Assembly (NCBI GenBank): GCA_011191975.1
Contig: DUFA01000023.1
Location: forward strand, 1 to 43,513
DNA length: 43,513 nt
Direction of reading: 5' to 3'
Source of the DNA: Dehalococcoidia bacterium
GTDB lineage: Bacteria; Chloroflexota; Dehalococcoidia; Dehalococcoidales; UBA2162
This document shows, in pieces, positions 35,557-43,009 of this stretch (the first letter of the stretch is position 1; each line of letters starts with the position of its first letter). The position numbers and the translations under genes were made by a program. The notes beneath the pieces are model-generated. The model was given only the letters and a program-made list of their open reading frames with translations. It made no database searches and was not told the DNA's origin.

Positions 35557-35949
35557 GTAGCTACCATTTCCAGTTGCTGCATATCCTATTTCAGCTAATC
35601 GTCCCATTATGACATATAATTCAATTGGGTTGCTTTCTTTTTTCTCGAAATGCAACGCTAGTTCGTTAGCTAAATCAGTTAATGCCGTAAAAACTAAATC
35701 ATGGTTAATAGGATGCGTATTTAAAGCTGGCGGATTAGATAAGGCAGTCAAAGTATTGAAAACATATTGGCAAACGACAAATAATAGCGTTAGATCCCGA
35801 TCCCACTCTAAGTTAATGATACGTTGTGGTTCTCCATAAAATATACTGAAATAGTATAATTTTTTTGAAGCTGTTGGCGATTCTTGCATTTTTGTTGCAG
35901 CATAACGATATTCTTTTGCCAGGCGTTTGTACAACTCTTCACCATACAT
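35527..35949 (-). CDS. Hypothetical protein, third gene of toxin-antitoxin unit
   Basis: A 140-residue protein I do not recognise. It is mostly helical in appearance, with an N-terminal amphipathic region (YGEELYKRLAKEYRYAATKM), a hydrophobic centre (LTLLFVVCQYVFNTLTAL) and a helix FTALTDLANELALHFEKKES. It lies 13 bases after the antitoxin-like gene in the same direction and is probably cotranscribed, so it may be an accessory component. No signal peptide is seen. Confidence 0.65.
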   Translation of the reverse strand: MYGEELYKRLAKEYRYAATKMQESPTASKKLYYFSIFYGEPQRIINLEWDRDLTLLFVVCQYVFNTLTALSNPPALNTHPINHDLVFTALTDLANELALHFEKKESNPIELYVIMGRLAEIGYAATGNGSYLYEKGDIKF

Positions 35950-35962
35950 TTAACATTACTCC

Positions 35963-36442
35963 TTATAGTGTTGCTGTAGATGGCTGCTGATATTTCGGTA
36001 CATCTTGAACAGAATCAGCGGCACTTGCATTCCTACCTTCATTTTTATCGTCGAGAATCTTGTTTACTTGATTCTCTATATATAACTGATTCCTTTCTGC
36101 AGTAAAACTAAGTGGTGCAATATCATCAGGATTTAAGTCAATAGTCCAATTCATCAAAGTATGAAAAGATACGAACCTAACCAATAAACCAACATCAAAT
36201 GCTTTGGCTAATTTCTTTAGTGTATTCAGAGAATATTTACCGTAATTAGGATTTTCCCACGCTGAAACCAAAGGTTGTTTTACTCCTAGTTCTTGGGCAA
36301 ATTCTGGTTGGGTTTGTTCTTTCTTATTACGAAGTGAACGAATCTGGAAAGCAATACCCTCATCAACGTGTGCATCAATGAATTGATCACGGAAGTCCTT
36401 CTCTTTTAAGTTTTCCCATAATTTATCTGATTTATAGCTCAT
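35963..36442 (-). CDS. XRE-family antitoxin
   Basis: DNA-binding antitoxin candidate, 159 residues. An XRE helix-turn-helix lies at about residues 37-84 (TQPEFAQELGVKQPLVSAWENPNYGKYSLNTLKKLAKAF), followed by the VGLLVRFVSF segment common in HigA-like and phage regulators. The start lies within the end of the toxin gene (11-base overlap), the toxin-first order of higBA modules. It would neutralise the toxin and repress the operon by family analogy. Confidence 0.8.
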   Translation of the reverse strand: MSYKSDKLWENLKEKDFRDQFIDAHVDEGIAFQIRSLRNKKEQTQPEFAQELGVKQPLVSAWENPNYGKYSLNTLKKLAKAFDVGLLVRFVSFHTLMNWTIDLNPDDIAPLSFTAERNQLYIENQVNKILDDKNEGRNASAADSVQDVPKYQQPSTATL

Positions 36443-36836
36443 GATCCCTCCTATACTTGTCGGGATTATTCAGCATTTGATCTACTCTTTCTTTAGCCGT
36501 TGACGGAGTATCAGCGGTGTTCCAACCTTTACCATCATGATACCCCCAAGCTACCAAAAGTATATCTCTGTCTACTTTCTTTCCGATTAATCGGTATTGA
36601 TTGTTATTTGCCTTTACTCGTATTTCGACAAATCCTTCCCATTGCCCAGTAAGAGGTGTAACATAAGGATATTGCCAAACCGAATCCACAAAACCGCGAG
36701 GCGGAGAAGCCGCTAAAAGTTCTATTCTGATAATGAAATTTGCTTTTGCACTTCTTCCTTCATTATTGAGCCAATCCTCAATAATGTTATTACCACCCTC
36801 ATCAATGTAGTCGTAAAATTTATGTTCACCACTCAT
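36432..36836 (-). CDS. RelE/HigB-like toxin
   Basis: A 134-residue protein resembling the phage Gp49/HigB branch of the RelE superfamily, ribosome-dependent mRNA interferases. Seen: an N-terminal FYDYIDEGGNNIIEDWLN helix region and the central ...WEGFVEIRVKANNNQYRLIGKKVDRDILLVAWGYHDGKG core, where such toxins carry R-x-x-Y-R and a final hydrophobic strand followed by a Lys/His segment. It overlaps the XRE gene by 11 bases. Toxicity is inferred from family and context. Confidence 0.75.
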   Translation of the reverse strand: MSGEHKFYDYIDEGGNNIIEDWLNNEGRSAKANFIIRIELLAASPPRGFVDSVWQYPYVTPLTGQWEGFVEIRVKANNNQYRLIGKKVDRDILLVAWGYHDGKGWNTADTPSTAKERVDQMLNNPDKYRRDHEL

Positions 36837-36914
36837 AATATCAGTTTTTTCTTATATAGTCAATTCTGATTCTGTGATATAGTAATAAGCGACGAGAGGT
36901 TAATATTATCTATA

Positions 36915-37571
36915 TCAATCTTCCTCTTCACCATTTATAATTTGAAGTCCACCCTCATTTCTCTCTGCCCTTTCTTGAACCCATGATCCAAAATATTGCC
37001 AAAACGTTAAATATAATTCATTATTAATATCATTGATTTCATTAACGAGTTTTTCGATCTCCTCTGTATCTGTAATTTTATAATCTTCCGAAGGCCACCC
37101 GGGTGTTTTTCTAGTTTTATTCCATTTAATTCTATGTATTTTTTCTTCGCGTTCGTTGTAAGTTACCCAAGTTGAATGAACAATCTTGTTTCTTTGTGTT
37201 ATTACTCTGTCAATTTTATCGAATAATTTTTCGACTGCGCGTAGGTTTTTATCATGTTTCGTGTTTTTACCAGATCTTATCAATTCAGCAGAACCTAATC
37301 GATAAGAAAAAATGTGAAAAAGAATATCACAACGTTCCCTTGTTGGAAGAGCATGCGCAATTATTCCAGCTAATTCTGGTTCGCATCCTAAAGTAAGACT
37401 GAAGCATATCGACATCGTTTCTTCTAATTTCGTAAAAGCAATTATCGTTTTACCAATTGATGCAAGAAGTTTTTCATTTGATATATTATCGCCGAGTACA
37501 TAATCTGGATTGTCAGGGTCATCGCCTATAGCAATATAGTGAAATTGTCTATCATCATTATATTCATTCAT
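36915..37571 (-). CDS. HEPN-like protein with Rx4H motif
   Basis: A 218-residue protein from ATG 37571, chosen because GGAGG lies 6 bases upstream; an upstream in-frame ATG adds six residues without a site. RNKIVH at residues 127-132 matches the Rx4-6H motif (often RN..H) of HEPN RNases, placed after a helix (AVEKLFDKIDRVITQ) as in that fold. An N-terminal helix IGKTIIAFTKLEETMSICFS is also HEPN-like. I do not recognise a named family. It sits beside a toxin-antitoxin unit; a defence or RNA-cleavage role is inference. Confidence 0.6.
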   Translation of the reverse strand: MNEYNDDRQFHYIAIGDDPDNPDYVLGDNISNEKLLASIGKTIIAFTKLEETMSICFSLTLGCEPELAGIIAHALPTRERCDILFHIFSYRLGSAELIRSGKNTKHDKNLRAVEKLFDKIDRVITQRNKIVHSTWVTYNEREEKIHRIKWNKTRKTPGWPSEDYKITDTEEIEKLVNEINDINNELYLTFWQYFGSWVQERAERNEGGLQIINGEEED

Positions 37572-37631
37572 ATGAAACCTCCAGTGCAATTTCCTGGTGC
37601 ATTTTATGTCTGAGATGAATTAAGTATATGT

Positions 37632-37637
37632 ATTATA
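37632..37637 (-). promoter_or_regulatory. -10 box for the HEPN-like gene
   Basis: On the minus strand these bases read TATAAT, about 60 bases before the HEPN-like start, within an AT-rich stretch. No convincing -35. Confidence 0.3.
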
Positions 37638-37776
37638 CTATAAATATAATAAACCAACCTATATCAATTCGTGATCGTGCTCAAATACTGCACCTGAACA
37701 ACCATCATTGACAAGTAACAATGTATCGTTACTTTCATCTTTCCTTTGACCGTAATGTTATCAATACGCCTTGTGA

Positions 37777-37782
37777 TATAAT
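37777..37782 (+). promoter_or_regulatory. -10 box abutting HAD gene, leaderless transcript
   Basis: A perfect TATAAT ends 6 bases before the ATG at 37789, so transcription would begin at or next to the A of the start codon. There is no Shine-Dalgarno upstream. The -35 region is weak. Confidence 0.5.
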
Positions 37783-37788
37783 ACGTCA

Positions 37789-38619
37789 ATGAACCTGCCT
37801 GATTTCGACAGATTACCCGATGCCATCGCCCTTGATCTCGATGGTACCTTATTCAACAATAATGAGGAAATCTCGCCGCGTAACCGTGCCGCCCTTGAAC
37901 GATGTATTGATTCAAACATCCCGATTATCCTGGCTACATCACGACCTGCACGCAGTTTTCACAGATCTTTTCCCGCTGACCTTAGTGACCGGTGTTCACA
38001 AATACTCACCAACGGCTCTGTGGTAGTAGGAAAGCCGCCGTTATCGGGTAGCATTAAAGAGTCGATTCCGGAAGCTATTACCCAAAAAATAGTTGGGATA
38101 GTCTCGAAAGTATATCCCGATGCATGGCTTTTAGTTGAAATCGAAGGTTATGAATTCGGTGCAAACTGGACCGCGTTTCCTGAAACACTCTGGAAAAGAA
38201 ATTCGGCTACACCCGAGATGCTGCTTTCTATTGAAGAAGCTATCGTTCAAAAACCAAGCAAAATAGTCATTGGTGGTATCGGGGATGAAACGCTTCCGCT
38301 TTTAGATAAACTTATGGCGGATATAGGTGATTCTGTATCTATTGTTCCCGCGTTAACGTGGCATCCAATACTGAATATCACCCGTTCCGGTGTAAATAAA
38401 GCATCCGCAATTCACAAACTGATAGCACCGGCGGGAAAATCACTGGATAACGTGGTTGCCTTTGGTGATGATTTGCCAGATATGGATATGTTGACGGAAT
38501 GCGGAATACCGGTAGCCATGGGGAATGCTATTACTGAGTTAAAAGCAGCCTGTAGATATTGCACTGCGTCCAATGAAGAAGATGGTGTAGCATTAGTTCT
38601 TGAAAGGATATTCTGTTAA
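37789..38619 (+). CDS. Cof-type HAD phosphatase
   Basis: Haloacid dehalogenase hydrolase of subfamily IIB, 276 residues. Motif I is DLDGTLFNN (about 16-24), motif II ATSRPARS, and motif IV GDDLPDMDML with the trailing VAMGNA, all Cof/YbjI-like. These act on sugar phosphates or nucleotides; the substrate is unknown. The message seems leaderless. It converges with the GNAT gene, whose stop overlaps by four bases. Confidence 0.9.
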   Translation: MNLPDFDRLPDAIALDLDGTLFNNNEEISPRNRAALERCIDSNIPIILATSRPARSFHRSFPADLSDRCSQILTNGSVVVGKPPLSGSIKESIPEAITQKIVGIVSKVYPDAWLLVEIEGYEFGANWTAFPETLWKRNSATPEMLLSIEEAIVQKPSKIVIGGIGDETLPLLDKLMADIGDSVSIVPALTWHPILNITRSGVNKASAIHKLIAPAGKSLDNVVAFGDDLPDMDMLTECGIPVAMGNAITELKAACRYCTASNEEDGVALVLERIFC

Positions 38620-39167
38620 AAAACCTTGTACCAGAATAATGCCGTTTCATGGGCATATTTTTCAGTTGCTCCATATAATTTTTTATCTACGCCACCAAGT
38701 ATATACCCCGCTTTTTCATATAACCTGCATGCAGGCACGTTAACATCCTGGGTTTCCAGCATGATTCCGGGCATTCCGCCTTTTGTTGCCCATTCTTCCG
38801 CCTTGTTCAATAAAGCAATTCCTATTCCTCGTCTCCTGTAATCACTACTAACTCGTATATCCTCGATATATGCGAAAATATTCCAGTTTTTTCTTAATAC
38901 AATTTGACCTGCATGTTTTCCATTTATGTACGCCAGGAAAATCACTTTGTCAGGATTATCGATATACGAAGTGTGATCGATATCATCTTCTTCATAAGTT
39001 TTTAGATAAGCCGGATATATTTCTTCAATAGAATAGGAAATAACATCGTTATTGATTTCGGGCACTATTCGGGCCTTAATTTCGTAAGTGGTATCGGATG
39101 TATTTACGTCGCCGATATTATCTGACGTAATCTCAAAAATCTTTATCGAACCTTGTATATTAACCAT
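38616..39167 (-). CDS. GNAT acetyltransferase, streptothricin (Sat) type
   Basis: N-acetyltransferase of 183 residues. The acetyl-CoA site is seen in YIEDIRVSSDYRRRGIGIALL, with R/Q-x-x-G-x-G/A as RRRGIG. The rest (MLETQDVNVPACRLYEKAGYILGGVD, YGATEKYAHETALFWYKVF) matches the SatA/Sat4 streptothricin acetyltransferase branch closely. Whether it resists an antibiotic or acetylates another amine is not settled by sequence. It ends overlapping the HAD gene tail to tail. Confidence 0.85.
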   Translation of the reverse strand: MVNIQGSIKIFEITSDNIGDVNTSDTTYEIKARIVPEINNDVISYSIEEIYPAYLKTYEEDDIDHTSYIDNPDKVIFLAYINGKHAGQIVLRKNWNIFAYIEDIRVSSDYRRRGIGIALLNKAEEWATKGGMPGIMLETQDVNVPACRLYEKAGYILGGVDKKLYGATEKYAHETALFWYKVF

Positions 39168-39187
39168 TTTCTATCCTTGATTAAAAT

Positions 39188-39961
39188 CTATCGAGAAAAG
39201 ACTTCCAGACTTATTTCGAATATCATCTCAAGGCCTTTTGCGGTCTTTTCCGAATGAAATTCCGGTCTCCATTTCAGATCGGCCAGTGAATCGCTGATCG
39301 TGAACAGAGCACCAACTTCGATATTTCGGTACTTTCCCAGAGCGAACAGAGCTGATGCTTCCATCTCTACTGTAAGAACTCCTTCTTCCTGGTATTTCAA
39401 TACCTCGGCAGCTGTTTCGCGATAGGGTGCATCGGTTGTCCAGCTTGGTCCGGTGAAGTACTTAGTCCCGCTATTATCGAGAGTTTCTGTAATCTGTTTT
39501 ATCAGACGAGAGTCAGGATAAGCATATGTAACCGGCTGAAGGTAATGGTAGGATGTTCCTTCATCTCTTATTGCTTTATCGCAAACGACAATATCACCGA
39601 TGTCTATATGCTTCTGCAACGTTCCTGCCACACCAATATTTATTATTTTTTTCACGCCCATTGCTATCAGGACTTCAGATATCGTCACAGCCGCTGGGGC
39701 ACCAAATCCGAAATTACCCAATATCCCTACTGAATCCGATAACTCGGTAAGACTGTATAGGATCCCTCCTGCTAGGCTCCTCTCGTCAACTTCGTAATTT
39801 TCTCCGACGTAGATCATCAAACCCCGAGAGTAGCACAGGATTATATTTTCCGGACAGTCAAATATATTCCCGGCGTCTCTGAAATCCCGATAATTCTGGA
39901 GATCTTTGGGTGAAAATAAAGGTTTACTGTTGTATTTTTCCGGATGGTTTGGGAATTTCAT
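39188..39961 (-). CDS. Purine/uridine phosphorylase family protein
   Basis: Nucleoside phosphorylase of the PNP/UDP family, 257 residues. Typical blocks: ILGNFGFGAPAAVTISEVLIAMG (phosphate/substrate site), NIGVAGTLQ, and VEMEASALFALGKYRNIEVGALFTISD with the ribose-binding Glu. It is closest in form to uridine phosphorylases. It follows 20 bases after nothing on its own strand and precedes the GNAT gene by 20 bases, so the two may be cotranscribed. It probably serves nucleoside salvage. Confidence 0.85.
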   Translation of the reverse strand: MKFPNHPEKYNSKPLFSPKDLQNYRDFRDAGNIFDCPENIILCYSRGLMIYVGENYEVDERSLAGGILYSLTELSDSVGILGNFGFGAPAAVTISEVLIAMGVKKIINIGVAGTLQKHIDIGDIVVCDKAIRDEGTSYHYLQPVTYAYPDSRLIKQITETLDNSGTKYFTGPSWTTDAPYRETAAEVLKYQEEGVLTVEMEASALFALGKYRNIEVGALFTISDSLADLKWRPEFHSEKTAKGLEMIFEISLEVFSR

Positions 39962-40088
39962 AACTTTTTAGCTTTCTCTTACGAATGAAATCAAGAACAG
40001 TTAGTAATGAACGATTATACAACAATATGAACAAGGAGAATATATCTGAGTTTATAAATTAAGTAAATTAGAAATGACTTACAATATA

Positions 40089-40103
40089 CGGATTTTCAAT
40101 CCG
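40089..40103 (-). terminator. Small hairpin downstream of tRNA-Ser(GGA)
   Basis: CGGATT and AATCCG form a perfect 6-bp stem with a TTC/GAA loop, about 35 bases past the tRNA 3' end on its strand, followed by TATATTG. Possible weak terminator. Confidence 0.35.
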
Positions 40104-40136
40104 GGGCTGGTTTGTCAGCCGAAGCTTCAGCGCAGG

Positions 40137-40225
<89 letters not shown>

Positions 40226-40237
40226 GCGTGTATATAT

Positions 40238-40246
40238 ACTATACCA
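40238..40246 (-). promoter_or_regulatory. Extended -10 for tRNA-Ser(GGA)
   Basis: Minus strand reads TGGTATAGT, an extended -10, 12 bases before the tRNA 5' end. The same TGG-TA layout precedes the second tRNA-Ser. Confidence 0.5.
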
Positions 40247-40353
40247 GATGTTAAGATTGTATAAAGCTTGCATATCGTGACAGTACAAATGAAACTGACC
40301 TGACAGCAATGATATCGACTAAGCCTGGTTGACTAGCCGAAACTTCCGCGTAG

Positions 40354-40446
<93 letters not shown>

Positions 40447-40456
40447 CGGCTTCAAA

Positions 40457-40465
40457 ATTCTACCA
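40457..40465 (-). promoter_or_regulatory. Extended -10 for tRNA-Ser(CGA)
   Basis: Minus strand reads TGGTAGAAT, an extended -10, 10 bases before the tRNA 5' end, just beyond the stop codon of the integrase relic. Confidence 0.45.
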
Positions 40466-40479
40466 TAAAAGACATGAAT

Positions 40480-40660
40480 TTAAAAATTTGTCGCCAATTT
40501 GTCGCCAAACGAAATTTCCTCATTTATTTTTAGCATATCATCGAATGATCTGGCAGCTGCTTCCTGCAATCCCGGTACAACGTGTGAATAGATATCTAAT
40601 GTCATGGTAATACTTGAATGTCCTAATCGTTCCTGTACTACGCTAGGAGAGGTACTTTTT
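40480..40660 (-). pseudogene. C-terminal relic of a tyrosine integrase
   Basis: On the minus strand the frame ending at TAA 40482-40480 reads SPSVVQERLGHSSITM, then TLDIYSHVVPGLQEAAARSF, the final His-x-x-Tyr block of phage and ICE integrases, with the LGH histidine and the catalytic tyrosine. The N-terminal and middle parts, including the HxLR arginine, are missing, and upstream sequence is unrelated. No start codon suits it. It is a remnant of an element that integrated near the tRNA-Ser genes. Confidence 0.85.
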
Positions 40661-40670
40661 CCAACTTGAT

Positions 40671-40756
40671 AGTGACTTGCGTATGCTACGAATATCTCTT
40701 CTAAAAGAGATTACAGAGTCTGCACTCTATTACAGAGGTTTGGATACGCAAGCACT
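40671..40756 (+). repeat. Cloverleaf-like inverted repeat of unknown kind
   Basis: Outer arms AGTGACTTGCGTAT (40671-40684) and ATACGCAAGCACT (40744-40756) pair over 13 bp with one bulged A. Inside are two perfect hairpins: ATCTCTT-CTAA-AAGAGAT (about 40693-40710) and AGAGT-CTGC-ACTCT (40715-40728). It lacks T-arm and acceptor features of a tRNA. It directly follows the truncation point of the integrase relic. Confidence 0.6.
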
Positions 40757-40839
40757 AAATATGAACCGTTTTTACTCAATTTTTGATACTTCTGGTACTC
40801 CCTAATAGTTGTATCTGGATGTAAAAATATACCATTCAC
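40711..40839 (-). CDS. Small hypothetical protein
   Basis: A 42-residue frame beginning GTG at 40839 with AAGGAG about 7 bases upstream on the minus strand, running to TAA at 40713-40711. It begins MNGIFLHPDTTIREYQ and includes SKNGSYLVLAYPNL. The good ribosome binding site is its main support. No family recognised. Its 3' end runs through the cloverleaf-like repeat, so it may be a gene truncated by that sequence. Confidence 0.4.
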   Translation of the reverse strand: MNGIFLHPDTTIREYQKYQKLSKNGSYLVLAYPNLCNRVQTL

Positions 40840-40970
40840 TTTTTACTCCTTTTGGAGAGTAGCGGAATATCTCTATGAGAACCGCGCACAAGGTTGAACC
40901 GGGGAGACGGACACTTCCCGGTTCTCTCGTTTCCAGTGATCCGAGATTTTTTAAACATTGTTATAAATAC
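40840..40970. other. Gene-free stretch with competing hairpins
   Basis: GAACCGGGGAG (40896-40906) pairs with CTTCCCGGTTC (40914-40924) over 11 bp with one G-U. GAGAACCG (40877-40884) can instead pair with CGGTTCTC (40919-40926). The two folds exclude each other. No T-tract follows on either strand. With the 40447-40710 relic and repeat, this completes the stretch between tRNA-Ser(CGA) and the next gene. Confidence 0.4.
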
Positions 40971-41216
40971 TTATGAATATTCTACCAGTATTTGTTCGGC
41001 TTCCAATAATACCTTCGCTGTATTTGAGTTCAACTCACTTAAATATTTATTAGCTTGCTCATCGCTTATTCTCTTTGTTTCTTCCTCGGTTAATTTGAGC
41101 TCGAATTCCTGGCCATCTTTAAATCCCGATATATAGGCATTTCTTATCAACTCATTAAAACCTGCCAGTAATGTCAATAATACTTCACTTGGATTCTCGG
41201 TATAATCACTATCCAT
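40971..41216 (-). CDS. Hypothetical acidic helical protein
   Basis: An 81-residue, acidic protein that looks wholly helical (EVLLTLLAGFNELIRNAYISGF; EEETKRISDEQANKYLSELN). No family recognised and no signal peptide. It lies alone between the integrase relic region and the URO-D gene, on the same strand as the latter. Confidence 0.45.
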   Translation of the reverse strand: MDSDYTENPSEVLLTLLAGFNELIRNAYISGFKDGQEFELKLTEEETKRISDEQANKYLSELNSNTAKVLLEAEQILVEYS

Positions 41217-41459
41217 ATCATCAACCCTCAGTTTATCTTCTGTTAATTACAGTTTAGTTCTTTAGTTATGGTTCTTAAATATCTAAACCAATTTGTTTAT
41301 GGTGCGGTTAGGTACCGATTGAGTAGAGAATTTGTAGAATTCCCAATTTACATAATACAGGAAAAATTTAAACACGACACCGCTGTTAAATCAATACTTG
41401 GGTGCTTCCACTTGATTTAAAGTTTGTAAAGTATTCGACTTGATTTCTTAAGAAATGTA
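41217..41459. other. Intergenic stretch before URO-D gene end
   Basis: TTAAATCAA (41385-41393) and TTGATTTAA (41411-41419) form a perfect 9-bp inverted repeat 3' of the URO-D-like gene, possibly its terminator, though without T-tract. A 50-codon plus-strand frame at 41268-41420 has no ribosome binding site and I do not call it a gene. Confidence 0.35.
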
Positions 41460-42458
41460 TTAGCCACGAACAATCTTCATAATCTCGTGCATGCTGTTGA
41501 CATTAGTACCTCGAGGGACTTCCCATTCTGAGGAAAGGAATAATCCTGAGTCACCGGCCTTAATAGCTAGTTTTATTAGATCGTCGTTTCCCGCGTCAGT
41601 TCGTAAAAATGCCGTATCAGGAACAGTAATTGAAAAGTATATATTATTCTCACGAGCTTTTTCCTGTGCATCGGCTATATTAAAACCTCCGGATAAGGAC
41701 ACGGCGTCCGCACCCAGGCGACATATCGAAATAGCTTGTTTATCATCACTTATCTTACCGATAAGGATAGAATTTACATTATAGAACCTGGAAACGTTGA
41801 AGATACTTTTCAGGGGTGATGCCAGCACTGACGAAACGTTCGGTATGACCAGGTCCTGCATATTTTCGGCGATTACAATAATATCAACGCCCAACTCGCA
41901 GTATGCCCGGCATAATTTCAGACATATGCTTCCGGTATCTTCAACCAGATCCAACGCTTCCTCATCTTCTGATTCAAGTTGCCTGGAAAATGCGTCTCCT
42001 TTCAGATGCTTTGCCAGAGTCAATGGACCGGTTATCATAGCGGCAATCGGGACTTCCTTCTTTTTTGTGAGTATAAGCCGTTTCGTGGCTTCAATGACTA
42101 TCGGAATCCGTCCCTTTTTTTCAATGCCTTCCGTTTCAAGGTCATAGAACTCAGTCATATCCTCCAGTGGATGACCGGTTACTACCGGCGGCCAACTATC
42201 TTCCTGCCACTTGATCTCGCAACCGAGTGCTTCAGCTTCAAGAGAGGGGTCAAAATGATTTAAAAGAGTGTCATATCCAAAAAGCTTATGGGCATTCGAG
42301 AGAGCCCTGGATAGAATCCCCGGATCTGAAAGCATTGATTTGACCTGTACTTGCTCCAGCTTCGCTGCGAAACTGCACACCCAGGGACAAAACGGAGGTC
42401 GTTCAGAAGCTTTACCTTTGAACAGGTTTGTAACCAGTTCTCTGGAGTTCTGTGCCAT
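41460..42458 (-). CDS. URO-D/MtaA-like methyltransferase family protein
   Basis: Uroporphyrinogen decarboxylase-fold protein of 332 residues, of the kind found with corrinoid methyltransferase systems rather than true HemE. The TIM-barrel blocks seen are ERPPFCPWVCSFAAKLEQV, MITGPLTLAKHL, ADAVSLSGGFNI and the final SSEWEVPRGTNVNSMHEIMKIV. The His-x-Cys zinc motif of MtaA/MtbA is not seen where expected, so it may not move methyl groups by the zinc-thiolate route. It lies 39 bases after the MarR gene and is probably under its control. Confidence 0.8.
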   Translation of the reverse strand: MAQNSRELVTNLFKGKASERPPFCPWVCSFAAKLEQVQVKSMLSDPGILSRALSNAHKLFGYDTLLNHFDPSLEAEALGCEIKWQEDSWPPVVTGHPLEDMTEFYDLETEGIEKKGRIPIVIEATKRLILTKKKEVPIAAMITGPLTLAKHLKGDAFSRQLESEDEEALDLVEDTGSICLKLCRAYCELGVDIIVIAENMQDLVIPNVSSVLASPLKSIFNVSRFYNVNSILIGKISDDKQAISICRLGADAVSLSGGFNIADAQEKARENNIYFSITVPDTAFLRTDAGNDDLIKLAIKAGDSGLFLSSEWEVPRGTNVNSMHEIMKIVRG

Positions 42459-42497
42459 TTCTTATTCCTTTCAATTAATCGAGTTTTAGCTGACCGA

Positions 42498-42959
42498 TTA
42501 TTCTGTCTTTCCTTCGTAAAGAGCCTTGGTATTTCGGTTCAGTTCCTCCAGAACCGGCAGGGCTTCTTTCAGGTCTTCAAGCAGGGTTTTTTCACGCATA
42601 AAGTTAATCCCTTTCCAGAGTATTTCCTGCCCATCAATATATGCTTTTTTCCCCTTTTCCGTCAGGCAAATTCTTTTTATTCTCCTGTCGTTCTCGTGGG
42701 TAACGCGGTTTATCCAGCCACGCTTTTCAAGCGAGTCACAAATAACCATCATGTTTGTAGTATCCGTTTCATTTAGATCAGCAAGCTCTCGCTGGCTGAT
42801 AGCGTCAGTTCGATGTAATAGCATTAATACTGCCATTTGCGGGTAGGTCATATTCAGAGGCTTTAAGTGTCTTTCAACATGCCTTCGGTTATAAGCAGAG
42901 ATTGAATCAATCAACTGGATCACCCGAAAATATAAATCATCTTCGAGAAACACATTCAT
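42498..42959 (-). CDS. MarR-family transcriptional regulator
   Basis: Winged-helix dimer regulator of 153 residues. The recognition region is ISQRELADLNETDTTNMMVICDSLEKRGWI (about 55-84), followed by the wing VTHENDRRIKRICLTEKG. MarR proteins respond to small ligands and usually control neighbouring genes; here URO-D-like and hydantoinase-like genes flank it in the same direction. AGTAAA-type sequence precedes its ATG and no strong Shine-Dalgarno is visible. Confidence 0.9.
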   Translation of the reverse strand: MNVFLEDDLYFRVIQLIDSISAYNRRHVERHLKPLNMTYPQMAVLMLLHRTDAISQRELADLNETDTTNMMVICDSLEKRGWINRVTHENDRRIKRICLTEKGKKAYIDGQEILWKGINFMREKTLLEDLKEALPVLEELNRNTKALYEGKTE

Positions 42960-43009
42960 TAGTAAATACCATCCTGTTTGGTAATAAAATATATTCAGGT
43001 TATATTGAG

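Noticed and set aside
40671-40756. An additional tRNA gene
   Set aside because: The cloverleaf-like fold has a 13-bp outer stem and no TTCGA T-loop or CCA end, so it is not a tRNA.
41268-41420. 50-codon plus-strand frame
   Set aside because: No Shine-Dalgarno and no promoter, and it runs into a palindrome; composition alone is not convincing.
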